This document shows, piece after piece, positions 1 through 7,817 of a stretch of DNA of 15,598 nucleotides (positions are counted from its first letter, which is position 1; every line of letters begins with the position of its first letter). A program made the position numbers and the translations under genes. This stretch comes from CAYTQK01 sp964439745 (lineage in GTDB: Bacteria; Desulfobacterota; Desulfobacteria; Desulfobacterales; Desulfosudaceae), in the NCBI GenBank assembly GCA_964439745.1, contig CAYTQK010000048.1:1-15598 (forward strand), written 5' to 3'. The notes below the pieces were generated by a model. That model was not told where the DNA came from. It was given only the letters and a program-made list of their open reading frames with translations, and made no database searches.

Positions 1-322
<322 letters not shown>

Positions 323-390
323 CAATTTTTTTTGCCAGTCTCCATGTACTTTCTAAAAACGCTTTATATCTGTTTGACAAAATAAATTTT

Positions 391-508
391 TTCCGGTGGC
401 TATGGCAGAGAGGTCACACCCGTTCCCATACCGAACACGGAAGTTAAGCTCTCTTGCGCCGATGGTACTGCCCGGGCAACTGGGTGGAAGAGTAGGTCGC
501 CGCCGGAT
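391..508 (+). rRNA. 5S ribosomal RNA
   Basis: This is a complete 5S rRNA of about 117 nt. The internal segment CCGAACACGGAAGTTAAGC (loops B/C) and GCGCCGATGGTACTG are canonical. The two ends, TCCGGTGGC at 392-400 and GCCGCCGGA at 499-507, pair to form helix I with one G-U pair. It lies about 70 nt after the 23S tail in the standard 23S-5S order. Exact ends are uncertain by one to three bases. Confidence 0.96.
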
Positions 509-515
509 TACTTTT

Positions 516-564
516 AAAACCCGGAATCAAATGCGCCACAGCAGCTGATTCCGGGTTTTTTTTT
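516..564 (+). terminator. Intrinsic terminator of the rRNA operon
   Basis: A perfect 14-bp inverted repeat, AAAACCCGGAATCA (516-529) and TGATTCCGGGTTTT (546-559), encloses a 16-nt loop and runs into nine T residues (556-564). It begins eight bases after the 5S gene, so the rRNA operon ends here with no distal tRNA. Confidence 0.93.
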
Positions 565-607
565 GGCGTTATCCGCTTTTCTGCCGCCTTCCCGGGCATC
601 AAAAAGA

Positions 608-636
608 TTGACTTTCGTTCGGTCCCTGGATATTAT
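608..636 (+). promoter_or_regulatory. Sigma-70-type promoter of the thiolase gene
   Basis: A -35 box TTGACT (608-613) and a -10 box TATTAT (631-636) are separated by exactly 17 bp, each one mismatch from consensus. Transcription would start near 643 and leave a leader of about 80 nt before the thiolase ATG. No operator is obvious in this stretch. Confidence 0.72.
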
Positions 637-724
637 TAAAAATTTGTGTTGTGGTTTGCAAAAATACAATTTCCCCTGGTAAAGATGAAGTAAACAGATG
701 ATCATCAGTAGAAAGGAGAGTCCC

Positions 725-1978
725 ATGAAGGATGTTGTCATTGTTTCTGCCTGCAGAACCCCCATCGGTACCTTCGGTGGTACCCTGAAAAGCATGCATG
801 CCTCCCATATTGCCAGCGTGGCCATGAAGGAAGCCGTGGCCCGCGCCGGGATTGACGCCGGTATTATTGATGATGTGCGCTTCGGCTGCTGCCTGGATCC
901 GGCCGATTCCATGAATGTCTGCCGGGTCGGTGCCCTGCTGGCCGGGATTCCTGATTCAATTACGGCCGTGACCATCAACCGTGTCTGCATTTCCGGGATG
1001 GAAGCCGTGTTGAGCGGAATGGCCATGATCCAGGCCGGCATGGCGGACGTCATTCTGGCCGGCGGGGTGGAGCACATGTCCGGCGTGCCTTATATCGTCC
1101 AGGATGCCCGCTGGGGCTGCCGCCTCCAGGACAAAACCTTTGTGGATGCCCTTATCCGCGGGCTGCACTGCGGTTCCCATATTATTCCCCATCCCGAAGA
1201 CGGTCCGCTCAAGGAAGGCGAGGTGATCGATCAGCTCCGCGGCAAGCCCTATATCATGGGACATACCGCCGAAATGGTAGCCGCCTACAAGGATATCAGC
1301 AGAGAAGAGATGGACGAGATCGCCGTGCGCAGCCACAACAACGTGGAGCGGGCCACCAATGAGGGGGATTTTGCCGATGAGATCATTCCCGTCGAAATCC
1401 CCCAGAAAAAGGGCAAGCCGCCCATTGTTTTTGACAAGGATGAGCATTTCCGGCCCGGCGCCACCATGGATCAGCTGGCCAAGCTGCCGCCGGCGTTTAT
1501 TCCCAAGATTGGCAAGGTAACCGCCGGCAATTCTTCCGGTCTGAACGACGGGGCCGCCGCCATGATTATCATGTCCGCGGATAAGGCCGCGGAACTGGGC
1601 CTGCAGCCCATCGCCAGAATCCGGGCCACCGGCCGGGGCGCCTGTCATCCGTCCGTAATGGGCTTGAGCCCGGTGCCGGCGGTGCATGACCTGCTGGACA
1701 AAAACCCTGATCTGTCCCTGGACGCCTTTGAACTGATCGAACTCAACGAAGCCTTTGCCGCCCAGTACCTGGGCTGTGAGAAGGAACTGGGGCTGAACCG
1801 GGAAATCACCAATGTCAACGGTTCCGGCATCGGCCTGGGTCATCCGGTCGGCTGTACCGGCGCCCGCATCATGGTTTCACTGATGTATGCCATGAAAAAA
1901 CGCGGCAAGTCCCTGGGCATGGCCACCCTCTGCGGCGGGGGCGGGGTTTCGATGGCCACTGTCCTGGAAATGATGTAA
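725..1978 (+). CDS. Thiolase (acetyl-CoA C-acyltransferase family)
   Basis: Predicted 417-residue thiolase. The family condenses two acyl-CoA molecules or cleaves 3-ketoacyl-CoA, in fatty-acid oxidation or acetoacetyl-CoA metabolism. Visible hallmarks are the N-terminal VIVSACRTPIG, the acyl-accepting Cys88 in NRVCISGMEA, GNSSGLNDGAAA, ELNEAFAAQ, NGSGIGLGHPVGCTGAR with the catalytic His, and a C-terminal CGGGG with the second catalytic Cys. An upstream in-frame ATG at 698 exists, but GAAAGGAG lies four to nine bases before the ATG at 725, so 725 is chosen. The protein is about 25 residues longer than a typical 390-residue biosynthetic thiolase, with extra sequence around residues 155-180, and the usual CGSG around the nucleophile reads CISG. 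Chain-length specificity cannot be read from the sequence. It is monocistronic, between the rRNA terminator and its own terminator. Confidence 0.93.
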   Translation: MKDVVIVSACRTPIGTFGGTLKSMHASHIASVAMKEAVARAGIDAGIIDDVRFGCCLDPADSMNVCRVGALLAGIPDSITAVTINRVCISGMEAVLSGMAMIQAGMADVILAGGVEHMSGVPYIVQDARWGCRLQDKTFVDALIRGLHCGSHIIPHPEDGPLKEGEVIDQLRGKPYIMGHTAEMVAAYKDISREEMDEIAVRSHNNVERATNEGDFADEIIPVEIPQKKGKPPIVFDKDEHFRPGATMDQLAKLPPAFIPKIGKVTAGNSSGLNDGAAAMIIMSADKAAELGLQPIARIRATGRGACHPSVMGLSPVPAVHDLLDKNPDLSLDAFELIELNEAFAAQYLGCEKELGLNREITNVNGSGIGLGHPVGCTGARIMVSLMYAMKKRGKSLGMATLCGGGGVSMATVLEMM

Positions 1979-1987
1979 TACCAATTC

Positions 1988-2098
1988 CAAATCAAAGTCC
2001 TTTCTGCGTTGGCTGTGTCGTCGGCGATTCGGTGTATTTCATATACGCCGGCGTCGTCTGATAAACAAACAACGCGGCGCGTCTCCAAAGCTGATTTG
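1988..2098. repeat. Imperfect palindromic intergenic element
   Basis: A stretch of about 111 bp is bounded by exact inverted ends CAAATCA (1988-1994) and TGATTTG (2092-2098). A further rough dyad lies around GTCGTCGGCG (2018-2027) and CGCCGGCGTCGTC (2046-2058). The left part, AAAGTCC-TT-TCTGCGTTG, resembles AAAGTCCAATATCTGCGTTG in the element at 13214-13340, which suggests a shared dispersed-repeat family. The ends are approximate and no target duplication is evident. It overlaps no plausible gene. Confidence 0.45.
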
Positions 2099-2102
2099 CC
2101 GG

Positions 2103-2141
2103 CCAACAGGGTTCCCGGGAATTGCGCGGTAACCCTGTTGG
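2103..2141. repeat. Perfect 11-bp inverted repeat in the convergent intergenic region
   Basis: CCAACAGGGTT (2103-2113) and AACCCTGTTGG (2131-2141) are exact inverted copies around a 17-nt loop. No T-run follows on either strand, so it is not a classic terminator by itself. It lies ten bases before the strong terminator at 2152 and could be part of a tandem structure or an mRNA 3'-end stabiliser. Confidence 0.5.
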
Positions 2142-2151
2142 TCAGGAAAGC

Positions 2152-2188
2152 AAAGGGGCACGGTCGATCCGACCGTGCCCCTTTTTTT
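2152..2188 (+). terminator. Strong intrinsic terminator after the thiolase gene
   Basis: A 15-bp perfect stem, AAAGGGGCACGGTCG (2152-2166) and CGACCGTGCCCCTTT (2170-2184), has a 3-nt loop and is followed by T residues to 2188. It terminates plus-strand transcription from the thiolase. The minus strand sees only three T residues directly after the stem, so it may also slow the convergent glp-like operon, but less efficiently. Confidence 0.9.
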
Positions 2189-2225
2189 GTTTTATTTATA
2201 CAGCCTGTTTCTCTGGGACAGGTTT

Positions 2226-3920
2226 TTATCCATTTAATCCCAGGGTGCCGCCGGGATTCATGACGTGGCGGGGATCAAAATGGTCCTTGATGGCCCGCAG
2301 CACGGCCATCTGTTCGGCGCCCAGGTGGCGCTCCATCCAGGGGCCCATCATTTTGCCCACCCCGTGGTGGTGGCTCAGCGAGCCGCCGTGTTCCTCGATG
2401 CGGTCGATGATTCCCCGCTGAAAGGCCAGGAACTCCTCGGTGGTCATGGCCGGCCGGATGAAGATGAAGTAGAGGTTGGTGCCCTGGGGGTAAAAATGGG
2501 AGGCATGGGTCATGCAGATGGTCCGGGGATGATCCTTGATATAGGCACGGACACCCTGGTGCAGGTGATGCAGGTTGTCCCAGGTGACCGAGGATTCCAG
2601 GGTATCAATGATGACGCCGTAATCGTTTAAATCCTCCCGCATGTAGGGATCGCTGAAGCGGCCGTGCATCCACTTGTTCATGGGATAACTGGTCAGGTAC
2701 ATGCCGCCTTGGGACCGGCAGATTTTTTTGACGTTTTTTTTCACCTGTACGGCAAAAGTCTTCCGGCCGTCGGCCTGGCCGATGAGCAGGCAGCGTTGGC
2801 CGGGCCGCTGATGGCGCAGGATCATCAGCCGGTCTAAGGGCGAGCCGGCGATGCCGAACATCTTCAGGGCCACGTCGGTTTCCTCCGGGTCGGAGATGCG
2901 CAGGATGGAAGGCATGCCGAACTCTCCCTGGCAGATCTCCCGCACCGCCGCCACGGCGGCTTTCCAGTCCGGCAGCATATAGGCAAAAGGCTGGCGGTTT
3001 TTTGGAAAATGCCGGAAAACTTTCATGGTTACGCCCACCAGCACGCCGAAACAGCCCTCGCTGCCCTTCATGATATCGTTGACCTTGGGACCGGTGGCCG
3101 TGGCGGGAAAGGGGCGGGTGGTAAAGGAGCCCGCCGGGGTGACGTATTCCTGGCTGATAACCAGGTCGTAAGCATCGCCGTAGTAGGAAGAGGCCTGGCC
3201 GGCGCCCAGGGTGACCACCCAGCCGCCCACCGAGGAAAACTCAAATGACTGGGGAAAATGGCCGCCGGTGTACCGGTGGGCCGCGCCGAACCGCTCTGGG
3301 GCGTTGTTCAGGGCGGCCTCGTAGTCCGGACCCATCAGGCCGGGTTCGACGGTAATGGTCTGGTTGGTTTCGTTGAATTCCAGCACCCGGTTCATGTGGG
3401 TGCCCAGGGCCAGGGAGACCCCGCCGCGCACGCATTCCAGCCCCAGGGTAACGGAGCTGCCGCCCCCGTAAATATAAAGCGGAATTTTTCGCTCGTGGCA
3501 CAGGGCCACGATGGCCTGCACGTCTTTTTTGTGCCGGGGATGAACCACCACGTCGGCCAGGTTTTCGAGTTTTCCTTCCCGCAGCTTTAAGAGATCTTCC
3601 ATGGCCTTGCCGGAAGAGTATTTCAGGCGGTCAAAGGTCTCGGTGGCGATGTTCTCCGCGCCGACGATCTGCTCCAGGGCGGCCACATCCCCGGCCGGCA
3701 GGGCCGGGGGGATGTCGGCGGAAACCTTTTCTTCCCCGGTCCGGTCCGGCTGCTGAAAATCGGCGTCGGTCAGTGCCAGGGCCTCCTTGATGGCCCGGTA
3801 AAAGCCGGCGCTGGGATGCTTGGTCTGATCCGGCGCCCCCCATTTGAAAATGGACCGAAAGGTGCCCGGTTCGGGCGGAGTGTCGATCCAGTCGGGCGTA
3901 AATGATTTGTCGTCGCTCAT
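2226..3920 (-). CDS. FAD-linked oxidase, alkyldihydroxyacetonephosphate synthase (AGPS)-like
   Basis: Predicted 564-residue flavoprotein of the FAD_binding_4/FAD-oxidase_C superfamily. It is closest by motifs to AGPS, which swaps the acyl chain of acyl-DHAP for a fatty alcohol to give alkyl-DHAP, the first ether-lipid intermediate. The FAD-binding (PCMH) domain spans roughly residues 110-300, with VVHPRHKKDVQAIVALC, YGGGSSVTLG, VEPGLMGPDYE and FSSVGGWVVTLGAGQ. The C-terminal domain ends in SLSHHHGVGK (His517-519), the AGPS active-site signature, and in the family tail MNPGGTLG. An ATG at 3947 is in frame, but GGAGG sits four bases before the ATG at 3920, so the latter is used. It is the last gene of the fadR-glpD-kinase operon, 42 bp after the kinase stop. 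Related enzymes of the superfamily oxidise lactate, glycolate or 2-hydroxyglutarate, so the ether-lipid role is inferred from the HHHGVGK motif and the neighbouring GlpD. Confidence 0.85.
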   Translation of the reverse strand: MSDDKSFTPDWIDTPPEPGTFRSIFKWGAPDQTKHPSAGFYRAIKEALALTDADFQQPDRTGEEKVSADIPPALPAGDVAALEQIVGAENIATETFDRLKYSSGKAMEDLLKLREGKLENLADVVVHPRHKKDVQAIVALCHERKIPLYIYGGGSSVTLGLECVRGGVSLALGTHMNRVLEFNETNQTITVEPGLMGPDYEAALNNAPERFGAAHRYTGGHFPQSFEFSSVGGWVVTLGAGQASSYYGDAYDLVISQEYVTPAGSFTTRPFPATATGPKVNDIMKGSEGCFGVLVGVTMKVFRHFPKNRQPFAYMLPDWKAAVAAVREICQGEFGMPSILRISDPEETDVALKMFGIAGSPLDRLMILRHQRPGQRCLLIGQADGRKTFAVQVKKNVKKICRSQGGMYLTSYPMNKWMHGRFSDPYMREDLNDYGVIIDTLESSVTWDNLHHLHQGVRAYIKDHPRTICMTHASHFYPQGTNLYFIFIRPAMTTEEFLAFQRGIIDRIEEHGGSLSHHHGVGKMMGPWMERHLGAEQMAVLRAIKDHFDPRHVMNPGGTLGLNG

Positions 3921-3962
3921 GGTGCCTCCACAGGTAAATATTGCCAACCATGATGGTTGCGG

Positions 3963-5510
3963 TTATTCCGGATAGCCGGTAATTTCTCTGATGTCCTGGT
4001 ACAGCGGCGCCAGCGCGGTATACATGCGCTGGTAGACCCGTTCGTAAAGCTGATCATAAATTTGTACCGCCGCCGGATCCGGCTCAAAGCGGCGCGTCTC
4101 GGAGACCATGTTTTCAATGGCCTCGGAAAACGAGTCAAACAGCTTCACCCCCACGGCGGTCACGATGGCCGCGCCCAGGCCGGAGGTCTCGTGGGTCTTG
4201 CCCCGGACCATGGGCAGGTTGAAGATGCTGGCCGCGATTTTGCAGATCTCGTCGCTCTGGGCGGCGCCGCCGGACACGGCCGCCGCGGTGACCCGGGTCC
4301 GGCAGGCTTTTTCCATTTTGCGCAGCCCGTCCCGGAGGCCATAGCCCAGCCCCTCGATCACGGCCCGGTAAATGTGGGCCTTGGTATGGACGTCGCCGAA
4401 ACCGATCATGGCCCCCTTGGCCGCCGGATGCTCCAGGCCGGGACTCCAGTACGGCTGGACCACCAGGCCCATGGCGCCGGGATCGGTTTCAGCCAGGTGC
4501 CGGTCCAGAACCATCTCGGCGGCAATGCCCCGGCTTTTGGCTTCCTGGACCTCCTCAAAGGCGAATTCTTTTTTAAACCAGGTGATCATCCAGAAGCCCC
4601 GGAAGATCTCCACTTCCGGATTATAATACCCGGGAATTGGCGCCGGATAGGGCGGCATGAACCGGATGGGTTCGCAATACCTGGCGGTGGTGGTCTGAAC
4701 GGTGGCGGTGGTGCCGAAACTGAGGCTGACCACGGCCGGGTCGATAACCCCGGCCCCGATGGTTTCACAGCCCTTGTCCGAGCCGCCGGCGATTACCGGC
4801 AGGCCCACTGCCAGACCGGTCTGCTCGGCCGCAGCCGCCGATACCGTGCCGATGGGCTCGCCCGGGGGTACAATTTCCGGCAGCTTGTCAGTCTCGATGG
4901 GGAAAAACCGGGCCGGCAGTTCGTATCGGCGGGCCCAGCGGATTTTTTTGTAGTGAAAGGGAATATGGCCGATCTGGGAGGCCGCCGAATCGGCGAACAC
5001 CCCGGTCAGGCGGTGGTTGAGAAAGCCGGATACCTGCAGGTACTTGTGGGTGGCCCGCCAGATGCCAGGCTGGTTCTGGCGGATCCAGTTGGCCTTGCCC
5101 TCGGCCTGCAGCCGCAGGATGGCCTCTTCCTTGCTGATCACCTTGAGGGCAAGCTTGATGATCCCCCGGGGGTGATAGGGCGGCACGGCTTTGCGCTGGT
5201 CCAGCCAGATGATGGCCGGCCGCAGGGGCCGGCCCTGGCGGTCGACGTTGATCATGCTGGCCCGCTGGGTGGTCACGCCGATGCCGGCCACGGCCGCGAA
5301 ATGGCCCGGCTGGTCCTGCCGCAGCTGCTGACAGGCCTGGCAGAGGCTGTCCCAGAACACCTCGGGATCCTGTTCCGCCCAGCCGGGCTTTTCACTGAAA
5401 TAGGGTTCGTATTCCACCTGCGCCCGGCCCAGCAGGTCGCCGGTCGACGAAAAGAGCAGTGCCCGCAGGCTCTGGGTGCCGCAGTCGATGGAAAGGAGGG
5501 TTCTGGTCAT
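3963..5510 (-). CDS. FGGY-family carbohydrate kinase (glycerol-kinase-like position, substrate uncertain)
   Basis: Predicted 515-residue cytoplasmic sugar/polyol kinase. The N-terminal domain opens with LLSIDCGTQSLRALLF (phosphate-binding; catalytic-type Asp9), followed by GWAEQDPEVFW and TTQRAS. The C-terminal domain holds GGSDKGCETIGAG (Asp245, the expected catalytic base), the ADP-binding VSGGAAQSDEICKIAA and ETSGLGAAIVTAVG. Between GlpD and an AGPS-like enzyme, a glycerol or DHAP-type substrate is the natural guess. Against that, the glycerol-binding pair Arg-Glu of GlpK (Arg83-Glu84) reads Arg83-Ala84 here, so glycerol specificity is doubtful. It starts 21 bp downstream of the glpD stop with a modest GAGAG ribosome site, and it is the third gene of the operon. 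A xylulokinase-like or other three-to-five-carbon polyol kinase activity remains possible. Confidence 0.85.
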   Translation of the reverse strand: MTRTLLSIDCGTQSLRALLFSSTGDLLGRAQVEYEPYFSEKPGWAEQDPEVFWDSLCQACQQLRQDQPGHFAAVAGIGVTTQRASMINVDRQGRPLRPAIIWLDQRKAVPPYHPRGIIKLALKVISKEEAILRLQAEGKANWIRQNQPGIWRATHKYLQVSGFLNHRLTGVFADSAASQIGHIPFHYKKIRWARRYELPARFFPIETDKLPEIVPPGEPIGTVSAAAAEQTGLAVGLPVIAGGSDKGCETIGAGVIDPAVVSLSFGTTATVQTTTARYCEPIRFMPPYPAPIPGYYNPEVEIFRGFWMITWFKKEFAFEEVQEAKSRGIAAEMVLDRHLAETDPGAMGLVVQPYWSPGLEHPAAKGAMIGFGDVHTKAHIYRAVIEGLGYGLRDGLRKMEKACRTRVTAAAVSGGAAQSDEICKIAASIFNLPMVRGKTHETSGLGAAIVTAVGVKLFDSFSEAIENMVSETRRFEPDPAAVQIYDQLYERVYQRMYTALAPLYQDIREITGYPE

Positions 5511-5531
5511 GGGTACTCTCGCGGAATTTGT

Positions 5532-7097
5532 TTATTGTCGGTCTTCTGCCGGCGGACCGTAATATTTCTGCCAGATGTCCAGGTAAGCGGCTTTTTCCTT
5601 TTTCCAGCGGGCCTCGTCCCAGCCCAAAGACGGCCGGCAGAGTTCCCCGATGCGGTCCAGGTGGTCGGCGCCGCCTTCCGGGGCCAGAATCCCCAGCCGC
5701 ACCCGGCGCAGGAGGAGGTCGGTCAGGTGACGCACCTGTTCATGGGCCGCGGCAAAAGCGATCTCGGCCCACAACACCGGTGTCTCAGCCACGGTTTCGG
5801 CGGTATTTTCCCGGCACCAGTCCAGGATCGTTTCCGCCTGACTGCCATAGCGGCCGTAGAGTCGCTGCCGGGTGACCGGCGCCGGCGCATCCGGCCGGCC
5901 GGGGCGTTCGGCCGGGAGGGTGAAAACGGGCACCCGGTCGGGCGGCAGGGCGCAATGGGGCAGATATTCCGCGGCCGTTTTGAGGGCGTCCCGGGCCAGC
6001 AGGCGAAAGGTGGTCAGCTTGCCGCCGGTGACGGTGACCAGCCCCTGGTTTTCCCAGACCACGTGTTCCCGGGATTCGTGGGAAGGATCGGCCTTGCCGC
6101 GGCTGAGTACGGGACGCACCCCGGCCATGGAGGCAAAAGCGTCCGTTTTGGCAAGAGGCAGTTCCGGCATGATAAAATGCATGCCCTCGATGAGGTAATC
6201 CGCCTCGGCCGCGGTGATGGCCGGGTCGGTATCGAGATCCCCGGGATGATCCACGTCGGTGGTGCCCAGGATGGCCACTCCCTCCCAGGGAAACATGAAG
6301 ACCGGCCGCTTGTCGGCCGGGTGCATGAAGCTGACCACCTCGTCCACCGGGAAGGAGGCCCGGGGAAAAATCAGGTGGCTGCCGCGCAGGGGCCGCAGGT
6401 GCAGTCCCCGCCGGGGCGAGGGGTGCAGGGTTTCGGCCCAGGCGCCGGTGGCGTTGATGACGGCTTTGGTCCGCAGCTCGGCGGTCTGACCGGTTTCGGC
6501 GTCCCGGACAGCCACGCCCGCTACCCGGCCCTGTTGATCCCGGAGAATTTCTTCGGCCGCGGTATAGTTGCTGGCGGTGCCGCCTTCGGCCACGGCTTCG
6601 TTGATCAGCCGCAGTACCAGCCGGGCGTCGTCCACCTGGGCGTCCTTGAAATAAAAACCGCCGCTGAGGTTTTCCCGGCGGAGATAAGGGATGCGGGCGC
6701 TGATTTGACCGGCGTCATAGGACTGGTGCTGTTTTTCCAGGGCCATCAGGCTGTAGACCGCCAGGCCCAGGCCCATAACCATCTTGGAAGGGCCGAAGTC
6801 GGTAAAAACCGGCAGGAGAAAGCCCAGGGGGTCGACCAGTCCCGGTGCTTCGGCCAGCAGCCGCTGCCGCTCCTTGACCGAGGCCCGGGTCAGCAGGGGT
6901 TTGCCTTCTTTGAGGTAGCGCAGGCCGCCGTGAACCATCTTGGACGAGCGGCTGGAAGTGCCCCAGGCAAAGTCATGTTTTTCCAGCAGCAGCACCCGCA
7001 GGCCCATGCGGACGGCTTCACTGAAGATGCCGGCACCGGTGACGCCGCCGCCGATAACGACCAGATCCCAGTTTTTGTCCAGTTCCGTTGGTGTCAT
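5532..7097 (-). CDS. glpD: Glycerol-3-phosphate dehydrogenase, FAD-dependent (GlpD type)
   Basis: Predicted 521-residue flavoprotein that oxidises sn-glycerol-3-phosphate to DHAP and passes electrons to membrane quinones. The Rossmann FAD site VVIGGGVTGAGI lies at residues 13-24. It is followed by the GlpD signatures SSRSSKMVHGGLRYL (about 48-62), AVINATGAWAE, ILGTTDVDHPGD and VTGGKLTTFRLLA. A C-terminal helical DAO_C-type domain carries LYGRYGSQAETI. The length is close to E. coli GlpD (501). Its ATG overlaps the fadR stop in an ATGA arrangement, indicating translational coupling, and the kinase follows after 21 bp. In this context it produces the DHAP that the AGPS-like enzyme's pathway would use, or feeds glycerol phosphate into catabolism. 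Confidence 0.94.
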   Translation of the reverse strand: MTPTELDKNWDLVVIGGGVTGAGIFSEAVRMGLRVLLLEKHDFAWGTSSRSSKMVHGGLRYLKEGKPLLTRASVKERQRLLAEAPGLVDPLGFLLPVFTDFGPSKMVMGLGLAVYSLMALEKQHQSYDAGQISARIPYLRRENLSGGFYFKDAQVDDARLVLRLINEAVAEGGTASNYTAAEEILRDQQGRVAGVAVRDAETGQTAELRTKAVINATGAWAETLHPSPRRGLHLRPLRGSHLIFPRASFPVDEVVSFMHPADKRPVFMFPWEGVAILGTTDVDHPGDLDTDPAITAAEADYLIEGMHFIMPELPLAKTDAFASMAGVRPVLSRGKADPSHESREHVVWENQGLVTVTGGKLTTFRLLARDALKTAAEYLPHCALPPDRVPVFTLPAERPGRPDAPAPVTRQRLYGRYGSQAETILDWCRENTAETVAETPVLWAEIAFAAAHEQVRHLTDLLLRRVRLGILAPEGGADHLDRIGELCRPSLGWDEARWKKEKAAYLDIWQKYYGPPAEDRQ

Positions 7098-7804
7098 GGT
7101 TTTGTTCCGTTGGTGTCTTGTTGAAATGTTTTCCAGATGTGAATGCTCTCCTCCATGGCCCGCCGCACCACGCCGGCCACATCCCCTTGTGCGGTAATGG
7201 CCCGGGTCAACCGCCGGTAATAGGCGGCCGAGGCGCGCCGTCCCTCGGGCAGGCTGAAGTAGCCTTCGCCCAGGGCCTGGAAGACCGGGGTAAAGTCATT
7301 CACGATCAGGGGATAGATCAGATTGCCGCTGAGCCGGGCCATCCGCTCCTGCAGTTGCCAGTCAAATTCGGCATAGGCCGCGGCAGTAGCCGGCATATCC
7401 GCGGCCCTGGCCAGGCAGGTCAGAAATTCCTCCTCATGGCCGGGCAGGGCCGCTTCGGCGCAGGCCGGCATGAACACCGCCCGGATCTCCAGCAGGTTGA
7501 TGACAAAAGAGTCCGGCAGATAGGCGGGGTGTCGGGCCAGGGTGCTGAGGATGCCCATCCCGCCCCGGCGCCAGTAATCGTTGACCCGGGTGGGTCGACC
7601 GTGGTGAATGGTGATCCAGCGGTCCTTGGCCAGGCGGTGGAGCACTTCCCGGATGGTGGGCCGGGTTACCCCGATCTTTTCGGCCAGGGCGCGTTCTGAC
7701 GGCAGGGCCTGCCCCGGGGGATAGGTTCCGTCCAGAATGGCTGTAATCAGGGTTTCTTCCGCGTATTGGGCGGGTTTGAAAAGCGGCTTGTCCGGTTGAT
7801 ACAT
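7094..7804 (-). CDS. fadR: FadR-like GntR-family regulator (acyl-CoA-responsive)
   Basis: Predicted 236-residue regulator that resembles E. coli FadR (239 aa) along its whole length, not just in the HTH. The winged helix (about 10-78) contains PPGQALPSERALAEKIGVTR, then REVLHRLAKD and HHGRPTRVNDYW. Arg38, Thr47, Arg48 and His68 align with the DNA-contacting Arg35, Thr44, Arg45 and His65 of E. coli FadR. The helical C-terminal domain keeps the pattern AEFDWQ, LSGNLIYPLI, AYYRRL and EESIHIW; Tyr196, Ser220 and Trp224 align with residues of the E. coli acyl-CoA pocket (Tyr193, Ser219, Trp223). These alignments were made by eye from memory. The start ATG has AAAGGA at the right distance. It is the first gene of a four-gene operon, overlaps glpD by four bases, and probably autoregulates through the operator at 7818-7837. 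A different FCD-type GntR ligand such as an organic acid is less likely but possible. Confidence 0.82.
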   Translation of the reverse strand: MYQPDKPLFKPAQYAEETLITAILDGTYPPGQALPSERALAEKIGVTRPTIREVLHRLAKDRWITIHHGRPTRVNDYWRRGGMGILSTLARHPAYLPDSFVINLLEIRAVFMPACAEAALPGHEEEFLTCLARAADMPATAAAYAEFDWQLQERMARLSGNLIYPLIVNDFTPVFQALGEGYFSLPEGRRASAAYYRRLTRAITAQGDVAGVVRRAMEESIHIWKTFQQDTNGTKP

Positions 7805-7817
7805 GTAATTATCCTTT

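Noticed and set aside
514..1077. 187-codon minus-strand ORF across the rRNA terminator and the thiolase start
   Set aside because: It overlaps a terminator, a promoter and a well-supported gene, and its translation has no recognisable motif.
3945..3959. 15-bp palindrome CAACCAT-G-ATGGTTG in the gap between the kinase and the AGPS-like gene
   Set aside because: A one-base loop cannot form a useful hairpin and it lies inside an operon. It could be chance or a weak operator, with no support for either.
3957..7124. 1055-codon plus-strand ORF opposite the kinase and glpD
   Set aside because: Its great length comes from high third-position GC on the coding strand. The Gly/His/Gln/Pro-rich translation has no domain, whereas the opposite strand encodes clear FGGY and GlpD motifs.
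7088..7699. 203-codon plus-strand ORF opposite fadR
   Set aside because: Shadow frame of the FadR-like gene, with no motif and no ribosome site.
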